Source of the DNA: Lujinxingia vulgaris
GTDB taxonomy: Bacteria; Myxococcota_A; Bradymonadia; Bradymonadales; Bradymonadaceae
NCBI RefSeq assembly: GCF_007997015.1
Contig: NZ_VOSM01000017.1
Location: 1 to 64,000, forward strand
Length of the DNA stretch: 64,000 nt
Direction: 5' to 3'
The notes below the pieces were generated by a model. That model was not told the origin of the DNA and ran no database searches. It saw nothing but the letters and a program-made list of their open reading frames with translations. Made by a program: the position numbers and the translations under genes. Shown here piece by piece: positions 58,693-64,000 of this stretch (positions are counted from its first letter, which is position 1; every line of letters starts with the position of its first letter).

Positions 58693-61479
58693 ATGGTCAC
58701 TTCACGCCGTCCCACCCCTGCACCTTCGCTACGACGGTGCGTGTGGTTGTCTCTCCTACTCGCGACGCTGAGCCTGGGCTCGGCGGCCTGCGGAGGCGAT
58801 GAGGTCGCCGACTCCAGCGAGTGGAACACCAACGAGCCCGATGCCGGCGAGGGGGCCGACGCGGACGCCGCCCCCATCGAAGAGGAGCGGCCCGACGCCG
58901 AACCCCTGGCGCCTCGCCCCGCCACCATCGTCACAGTGATTGACGTGCCGATGCCCGTGGTCGCCGGCGATCGCTTCAACGTGACCTGCGAGTTTCTCGA
59001 CGCCGATGGCGAGGTCATCACCTACCCCGAAGACGAAGCGCCTCCCGTACGTTTCGACCACTCCCCATCGGGACTTCTGGAGGTTCGCTCCGGTCAGCTC
59101 GAAGCGCAGCACGTGGGTCAGGCCACCATCGCCTGCGCCTCCCCCTCCGTCGGGCTTCGCGACGAAGATCCTCCCTCGGTGGAGATCGTCGCCGGCCCGC
59201 TGACGACGCTGAGCACCGAACTCTCCACCTTCCAGATCGTTGCCGGCGACAGCGTGTCAGCGAGCTGCCGGGGCTTTGATGCGTTTTCCAACCCGGTCGA
59301 TCTGAGCCAGACCGAGCTCCGCCTGATCTCGGATGTGACCAACAGCGGGGTTACCCTGGAGGCCCTTGAAGCCACCATCACCACCGCCGGCTTCTACAAC
59401 TTGAGCTGCTTCGCCGAGGGCGTTGAAAACTTCAACGAGGTCACCCTCGAAGTGGTCCCGGATCTTCCCGCCGAGCTCATCGTGAGCGTGGTGCCCGACC
59501 AGCCCGTCTACGGCACCGGACAGATCATCACGCTCAGCGCCGAGGCCCAGGACCGCTACGGCAACCTCGTTCCTCAGGCGCGCATCACCTATGAGTCCAT
59601 ACCGGCTGGCGAGTCCTTTGGGGACGGGCGTTTCCGCTTTGACCAGGACGGCGTCTACACGCTGCGCGCCTCCATCGACGAGAACAACGCCACCGAGGCG
59701 CCCATCAGCCGCGAGGTGGAGATCGTCGTCAACCAGAACGGCCCCTCGATCGTGTGCACCGGCCCCGGCGACGGCACGATGGTCAACCACGCACCCAACA
59801 CGCTGCTCACCTTCACCGGCACAGTCGAAGACAGCCTGGGCGTCGAGGAGGTGCTGGTCAACGGAAGCACCGCGACCCTCGACGAGCAGGGCAATTTCAG
59901 CCACCGCTTCCGCCCTCGCTTCGGCATCAACTTCGTCGACGTGGTCGCCCGCGACACCTACGGCGAAGAGAGCGTGCGCACCTGCTCCTTCCTGGCGACC
60001 AACACCTACGGCAATCATCTGCTCTCCACCAACGACGTCGTCTCCCTGCGCCTGGCCCAGGACGCCATCGACGATAAGGGTCACACCACCACCATCCAGA
60101 GCCTCAACGACGTGCTCCTGCGCGTTCTGAACAGCGACGGGCTTTTGCAGCAGATTCGCGACGCGGTGGTCTCCAACGGCCTGCTCTCCTTTGGATGCCC
60201 GGTCCCCTGGACCGATGACTACTCGGTGAGCATCACCGGCGTGGAGTACTACGGCATCAGCCTTGGTACCGGAAACCTCTACCGGCACCTCACCGAGCTG
60301 GACCTCGTCGGCGGCGGTCTGGATATGCAGGCAACGCTCCGCGGGGTGCGCGTTCGCATTCGCGTCTACAGCCCCTCGGGCATTTGTCCGGACTTCAACC
60401 CGGTGGCAGACGTCGACCGAGTTACCGTCAACCTGACCAGCAACATCGCGCTTAACGGACAGACGCTCGGCGCTTCTTTGCGTGGCACTCCGAGCGCGAG
60501 CGCTGGCGAGATCTCGTTGAGCGGCGGCAACGGCTTCTCCGACCTCGTTTACGGCGCGCTGGGTGATCTTTTCCAGAACACCATCCGCTCCGAGGTCGAA
60601 GACGCCGTCGAGTCGGCCATCGTCGACAACTTCGACAGCCTCCTCGGCGATCTTCTCGGCAACCTGGGCACCGACGCCCTCAGCGGCGGCATTGAGGTAC
60701 CGCGCCTCGATGGCACCGGCCAGATTGAACTTCTTTACGACCTGGGGTTTTCCTCGCTCTCGGTGAGCAGCGCGCGCATGCTTCTGGGGATGCGCACCCG
60801 GGTGCGTCCGCAAACCACCGCGATCGCCTACCCGACGCTCGGTGTCGCGGTGCCCCCGGGCTCCTACCTCTATGAGCCCTCCGGCGGCCAGAACACCTCG
60901 GTGTCGGTCCACCTGATGCTGCTCAACCAGGCCCTGCACGCCCTCTGGCGCGGCGGACTTCTGGAGGCCGACATCGGCGACGCCCTCTTTGGCGAAGACG
61001 CCGAAGGCGCGGCTGTGAGCCTGCGCACCACGCTCCCCCCGGTGGCCGCGCTTAACACCGACGGCACGGCCACGCTGATGCTCGGCGGCATGCGCCTGGA
61101 GATGGTCTACCCGGGCCTCTTCGATGAGCCCGTCACCCTGAGCCTGGGCGCCACGGCCAACACCGCCATCAACATCAACAACGGCCAGCTGAGCTTCTCC
61201 AACATCACGCTCAACGAGTTCCACCTCTCCCCCGACGAGATCTCGCTCAATGAGGGCACCCGCGACATCCTTGAGGGCTTTTTGCGCGGCTTCTTACAGA
61301 CGCTGCTCGACGACGCCCTTAACGCGGCGCTGCCGGAGCTTCCGGTGCCCTCCTTTGCGATCTCGCCATCTCTTGGTGTGTACGGCCTGCCGGTGGGCGG
61401 GGAGCTCGGGCTGACCAACCCGGCGCTCGACTCGACCAACCGCCACCTCATCCTTCGCGGCAACTTCGGAGTCCGGTGA
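58693..61479 (+). CDS. lipoprotein with Ig-like repeats and TULIP (BPI/LBP)-like domains, paralogue 1
   Basis: 928 residues. The signal peptide ends in LGSAAC, a lipobox, followed by an acidic Asp/Ala/Glu linker. Residues 75-450 form four Ig-like modules with paired Cys (FNVTCEFLDADGE, SASCRGFDAF, YNLSCFAEG, GPSIVCTGPGD). Residues 465-928 look like a lipid-binding TULIP fold: amphipathic strands and long helices (NTIRSEVEDAVESAIVDNF), then a C-terminal half (HLMLLNQALHALWRGGLL, LMLGGMRLEMVYP, DILEGFLRGFLQTLLDDALNAALPELPVP, VYGLPVGGELGLTNPALD) that follows BPI C-terminal architecture. It would bind lipid at the cell surface or in the periplasm. Paralogue 2 follows after 4 bp. Confidence 0.78.
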   Translation: MVTSRRPTPAPSLRRCVWLSLLLATLSLGSAACGGDEVADSSEWNTNEPDAGEGADADAAPIEEERPDAEPLAPRPATIVTVIDVPMPVVAGDRFNVTCEFLDADGEVITYPEDEAPPVRFDHSPSGLLEVRSGQLEAQHVGQATIACASPSVGLRDEDPPSVEIVAGPLTTLSTELSTFQIVAGDSVSASCRGFDAFSNPVDLSQTELRLISDVTNSGVTLEALEATITTAGFYNLSCFAEGVENFNEVTLEVVPDLPAELIVSVVPDQPVYGTGQIITLSAEAQDRYGNLVPQARITYESIPAGESFGDGRFRFDQDGVYTLRASIDENNATEAPISREVEIVVNQNGPSIVCTGPGDGTMVNHAPNTLLTFTGTVEDSLGVEEVLVNGSTATLDEQGNFSHRFRPRFGINFVDVVARDTYGEESVRTCSFLATNTYGNHLLSTNDVVSLRLAQDAIDDKGHTTTIQSLNDVLLRVLNSDGLLQQIRDAVVSNGLLSFGCPVPWTDDYSVSITGVEYYGISLGTGNLYRHLTELDLVGGGLDMQATLRGVRVRIRVYSPSGICPDFNPVADVDRVTVNLTSNIALNGQTLGASLRGTPSASAGEISLSGGNGFSDLVYGALGDLFQNTIRSEVEDAVESAIVDNFDSLLGDLLGNLGTDALSGGIEVPRLDGTGQIELLYDLGFSSLSVSSARMLLGMRTRVRPQTTAIAYPTLGVAVPPGSYLYEPSGGQNTSVSVHLMLLNQALHALWRGGLLEADIGDALFGEDAEGAAVSLRTTLPPVAALNTDGTATLMLGGMRLEMVYPGLFDEPVTLSLGATANTAININNGQLSFSNITLNEFHLSPDEISLNEGTRDILEGFLRGFLQTLLDDALNAALPELPVPSFAISPSLGVYGLPVGGELGLTNPALDSTNRHLILRGNFGVR

Positions 61480-61483
61480 ACCT

Positions 61484-63676
61484 ATGCGACGATCTTTGAG
61501 CACGATCTTATTCGCCCTGCTCCCGCTCGCGCTGGGGAGCCTCACACTGACCGCATGCGGCGCCGACTCCGGCCCCGACTCCACCGGCCAGAACACCGAC
61601 GTGGAGACCGACGCCGGCGATGAAACCGACGTTGAGCCCGAGCCCGAGCCCGCCGACTGGGAAGCGCCCGCCGAGGTTCGCGTCAGCCTCACTCCGGCTC
61701 GCCAGGCCTACGCGGTGGACTCGCGCATCACGCCAGCGGCAACCGTCTACGACGGGCTCAACCGCCGCATCAGCCCTCCCGTCCGCTGGCTGGTCACACC
61801 GGCCGAGCTCGTCGAGAAAGACGGCGACGAAGATCGCTGGTTCTTGCGCGGCGAAGGCCCTGTGACCTTTAAAGCCTGCGTCGATCTCGACGATGGCGAG
61901 GCGGTGTGCGGAAGCCGCATCGCCATGGTCGACTCCGGCCCGCCCACCATCACGCTGGAGAGCCCTCTTCCCGGCGCACAACTCCTGGCATCCGAACACC
62001 CCACCATCGAGGTCAGCGGCCAGGTCAGCGACCCCAACCCCATCGTCAGCGTGCACGTCAACGGCAAGGAGGTCGACCTCGACGCCGAGGGCCGCTTCAG
62101 CGAGACCTTCGAGCCTCAGCTCGGCCTCAACGCCGTCTACGTCACCGCCTTCGACGGTCTCCACGAGCGGGAGGGCTACGCCGAAGCCAACTTCATCTGG
62201 GCGCCGGCCTACCACCCCACCGACGCCGACGGCGCGGTGACCCTGGAGGAGGGCCTGATCCTCAATCTGGGCCAGAACTTCTTCGACGACGGCCAACCTC
62301 TCGAAGTCTTAAGTGAGGCCCAGGTCGCCACCAACGATCTGGCCGACATCCTCTACCTGGTCCTTCGCCACATCGACCTGACCTCGCAACTTCCCGACCC
62401 CGTCGTCGACTCCAGCGCGCTGACGCTGCGCATCCTGGATGTGGCCGTCAACGAGCCCCGCGTCGAGATCGACGTCACCGACGAGGGCCTGCAGCTCTTC
62501 GCGCAGATCCCCAACCTGGTCGCCACCACCGCCGGAGGTCTGGAGCTCAACGACCAGTCCCTGAGCCTGGACGGCGAGCTCAGCGCCAGCCTGGCCATCT
62601 TCGCCGAGATCAGCGTCGCCAAAACCAGCGCCGAAGCCCCCTTCGAGGTTGAACTGGAGCGCTTTGAACTGGCCCTGGAACAGGCCACTCCCAACTTCGT
62701 CAGCCCCGAGGTCAACGCCGTCTTTGAGCTCGCCGACAGCGCGCTGCGAACAAGCCTGGAGTCGATCATCTTAGAGAGCGTCAACCTCTCGTTCATCGAC
62801 ACCCTGCCCGAGCTCTTGCTCGACGTCTTCACCTCGCTGGAGGGCGCCATCTCCCAGCAGAGCTTTGAGCTCGACCTGGGCATGGGTGAGCCGGTCGCGC
62901 TCGACTTCTCCGGCCAGATCTCCCAGCTCGCGCCCGTCTACCGCGAGGGCCTCGACGGCATCGTCCGCGCTCACCTCTCCACCGGCGTCGAGCCGCTTTT
63001 TGCCAACAGCCCGGGCGTGCCCCTGCTCAGTGCTCCTTCCTCCGCCCTGCCCTACTTCCAGAGCTCCCGGCTGCAGATCGGGCTGAACACCGCGCTGGTC
63101 AACGGCATTTTCCACAGCCTGTGGAATGCCGGGCTGCTCACCATGGACATCAGCGAGATGATCCCGGCCCCCTTCAACACGCTGGTGCAGGCCGCACAGA
63201 TCGACGGCAAACTCCCGCCCCTGGTCGCCCCGCCGCAGAATGGCGAGCCCTACGACCTGATGATCTATCTGGGCCAGCTGGAGATCGAGATGACCTGGCC
63301 CGACCGCGTCGACCGCTTCGGCGCGCGCATCAGCGTCGGCGCCAACATGGGGCTGAGCGGTGGCGAGATCGGCATCACCCTGGCCGAGGAGCCCGACATC
63401 CACATGTGGCTCATCGAGTCGTCGATGGGTGAGCCCCAGCTCACGGCCGATATGCTCGAAGAGCTGATGTACGACCAGCTCTGGCCTGAGATTGAAGGCG
63501 CCTTTGGCGAGGGCCTCTCCTTTGCGGTGCCGGCCCCCGACCTGGGCGCGCTTGGCGAGTTTTCGCCGGCGTTGGCCGACCTGCAGCTCACTCTGCAGCA
63601 GTCTCAGCCCCTGGCCACCCGACAGGGATTTTTGATGGTCGACGCGAACTTCCGCGGCGAGCTCTGGCTGCCTTAA
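61484..63676 (+). CDS. lipoprotein with Ig-like repeats and TULIP (BPI/LBP)-like domains, paralogue 2
   Basis: 730 residues. Signal peptide and lipobox (LGSLTLTAC) precede an acidic linker (DVETDAGDETDVEPEPEP). Ig-like modules span 60-240 (EVRVSLTPARQAYAVDSRITPAATVYDG, TITLESPLPGAQLLASEHPTIEVSGQVSDPNPIVSVHVNG). Residues 260-730 mirror paralogue 1: DLADILYLVLRHIDL, SLDGELSASLAIFAEI, RLQIGLNTALVNGIFHSLWNAGLLTM and DLMIYLGQLEIEMTWP match the TULIP strands, and LPPLVAPPQNG corresponds to LPPVAALNTDG. It is shorter because it has fewer Ig modules. The 4-bp spacing and shared layout show tandem duplication. A strong hairpin terminator lies 65 bp downstream. Confidence 0.78.
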   Translation: MRRSLSTILFALLPLALGSLTLTACGADSGPDSTGQNTDVETDAGDETDVEPEPEPADWEAPAEVRVSLTPARQAYAVDSRITPAATVYDGLNRRISPPVRWLVTPAELVEKDGDEDRWFLRGEGPVTFKACVDLDDGEAVCGSRIAMVDSGPPTITLESPLPGAQLLASEHPTIEVSGQVSDPNPIVSVHVNGKEVDLDAEGRFSETFEPQLGLNAVYVTAFDGLHEREGYAEANFIWAPAYHPTDADGAVTLEEGLILNLGQNFFDDGQPLEVLSEAQVATNDLADILYLVLRHIDLTSQLPDPVVDSSALTLRILDVAVNEPRVEIDVTDEGLQLFAQIPNLVATTAGGLELNDQSLSLDGELSASLAIFAEISVAKTSAEAPFEVELERFELALEQATPNFVSPEVNAVFELADSALRTSLESIILESVNLSFIDTLPELLLDVFTSLEGAISQQSFELDLGMGEPVALDFSGQISQLAPVYREGLDGIVRAHLSTGVEPLFANSPGVPLLSAPSSALPYFQSSRLQIGLNTALVNGIFHSLWNAGLLTMDISEMIPAPFNTLVQAAQIDGKLPPLVAPPQNGEPYDLMIYLGQLEIEMTWPDRVDRFGARISVGANMGLSGGEIGITLAEEPDIHMWLIESSMGEPQLTADMLEELMYDQLWPEIEGAFGEGLSFAVPAPDLGALGEFSPALADLQLTLQQSQPLATRQGFLMVDANFRGELWLP

Positions 63677-63740
63677 TGCGGCCGACCACGCAAATCGCAA
63701 CCTGCTGAAATCACTAAAGATTTCACACACCAACACACCG

Positions 63741-63780
63741 CAGCAGCCCGCGAGCACATGCTCGCGGGCTGCTGTGTTTC
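63741..63780. terminator. hairpin terminator after the TULIP-like lipoprotein pair
   Basis: A perfect 16-bp stem CAGCAGCCCGCGAGCA / TGCTCGCGGGCTGCTG with a 2-nt loop is followed by TGTTTC on the plus strand. It lies between the lipoprotein pair and the convergent CAP gene and could stop both. Confidence 0.8.
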
Positions 63781-63809
63781 AGACCACCGAAATCACACCA
63801 CGCAAGCGC

Positions 63810-64000
63810 TCAACGCACGCGCCCGAAGTGCTGCACCCAGTAGCGACGGTAGCGCCCGTCGCCCTCATGAAAGGCCACGCCCAGCTGGGTATGGGCCGGG
63901 TAGAGGATGTTCTGGCGGTGACCGGGGGAGTCCATCCAGGCCTGCACCACATCCTGGGGGGTGCGCTGCCCGCCGCCGATATTCTCGCCAGTGCAGGTCC
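63810..64000 (-). CDS. CAP/SCP-domain secreted protein (partial, C-terminal 62 codons)
   Basis: The gene enters from the right edge; its start lies outside the window. The minus strand translates to ...CTGENIGGGQRTPQDVVQ, AWMDSPGHRQNILYPAHTQ, LGVAFHEGDGRYRRYWVQ and ends HFGRVR. GENIGGG, W-x-SPGHR-x-NIL and the final WVQHFG are the classic CAP motifs of the SCP/PR-1/antigen-5 family, with the GENI Glu and the downstream His contributing to the conserved site. Such proteins are normally exported; the N-terminus cannot be judged here. Confidence 0.9.
   Translation of the reverse strand, partial: TCTGENIGGGQRTPQDVVQAWMDSPGHRQNILYPAHTQLGVAFHEGDGRYRRYWVQHFGRVR

Overview
The window is GC-rich, gene-dense DNA from a Gram-negative, delta-proteobacterium-like organism. 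Several traits point to Myxococcota or, more likely, Bradymonadota: Ser/Thr protein kinases with accessory domains, many lipoproteins with Asp/Glu-rich linkers, MYXO-CTERM-like C-termini, a pre-peptidase-domain lipoprotein, and mevalonate-pathway genes. The phylum is an inference from gene content. No rRNA, tRNA, insertion sequence, prophage or CRISPR array was seen.

Layout. 1-10.1 kb: a kinase fused to a sulfatase-modifying-factor-like domain, a beta-helix lipoprotein with a perfect hexapeptide repeat, a PAS/GAF histidine kinase and a TPR protein. 10.1-19.4 kb is housekeeping: WYL regulator, large acyl-CoA dehydrogenase with a palindromic operator, coaX, dipeptide-type ABC permeases next to nagZ, and overlapping lipA-thiE. 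19.5-25.1 kb: a 1607-residue lipoprotein with ten pre-peptidase-like repeats and a conserved hypothetical. 25.5-32.5 kb: mtnB, acyl-CoA dehydrogenase, ahpC and ahpD-like genes, mtnP, two small zinc/iron-binding proteins and rarA. 32.8-41.5 kb is accessory: an outer-membrane-like protein and two membrane sulfatase/phosphotransferase-fold enzymes flanking a minus-strand cassette of two small CxxC/YGVP proteins and a radical SAM/SPASM enzyme. 41.8-44.2 kb: two secreted proteins. 44.6-53.6 kb: nth, a membrane protein, fumC-aat, macro domain-mvk-mvaD and a divergent clpB. 53.6-58.5 kb: a tail-anchored pseudokinase, a MYXO-CTERM beta-propeller protein and a membrane Ser/Thr kinase. 58.7-63.7 kb: two tandem lipoproteins with TULIP (BPI/LBP)-like domains. 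The right edge cuts a CAP-domain gene.

Two signals stand out. First, the radical SAM cassette: both small proteins have Cys at residues 11, 14, 29 and 32, identical ribosome-binding sites, and a C-terminal YGVP motif in an acidic tail, so they look like paralogous substrates of the maturase encoded beside them. Second, several gene-free gaps hold degenerate arrays with an exact 42- or 43-bp period (about four helical turns), at least three of which share a loose TTG-AAC-TCG core; they are neither CRISPRs nor convincing coding repeats.

Start sites were chosen by Shine-Dalgarno spacing, signal peptides and family length. Family assignments are from reading the sequence, without database searches.
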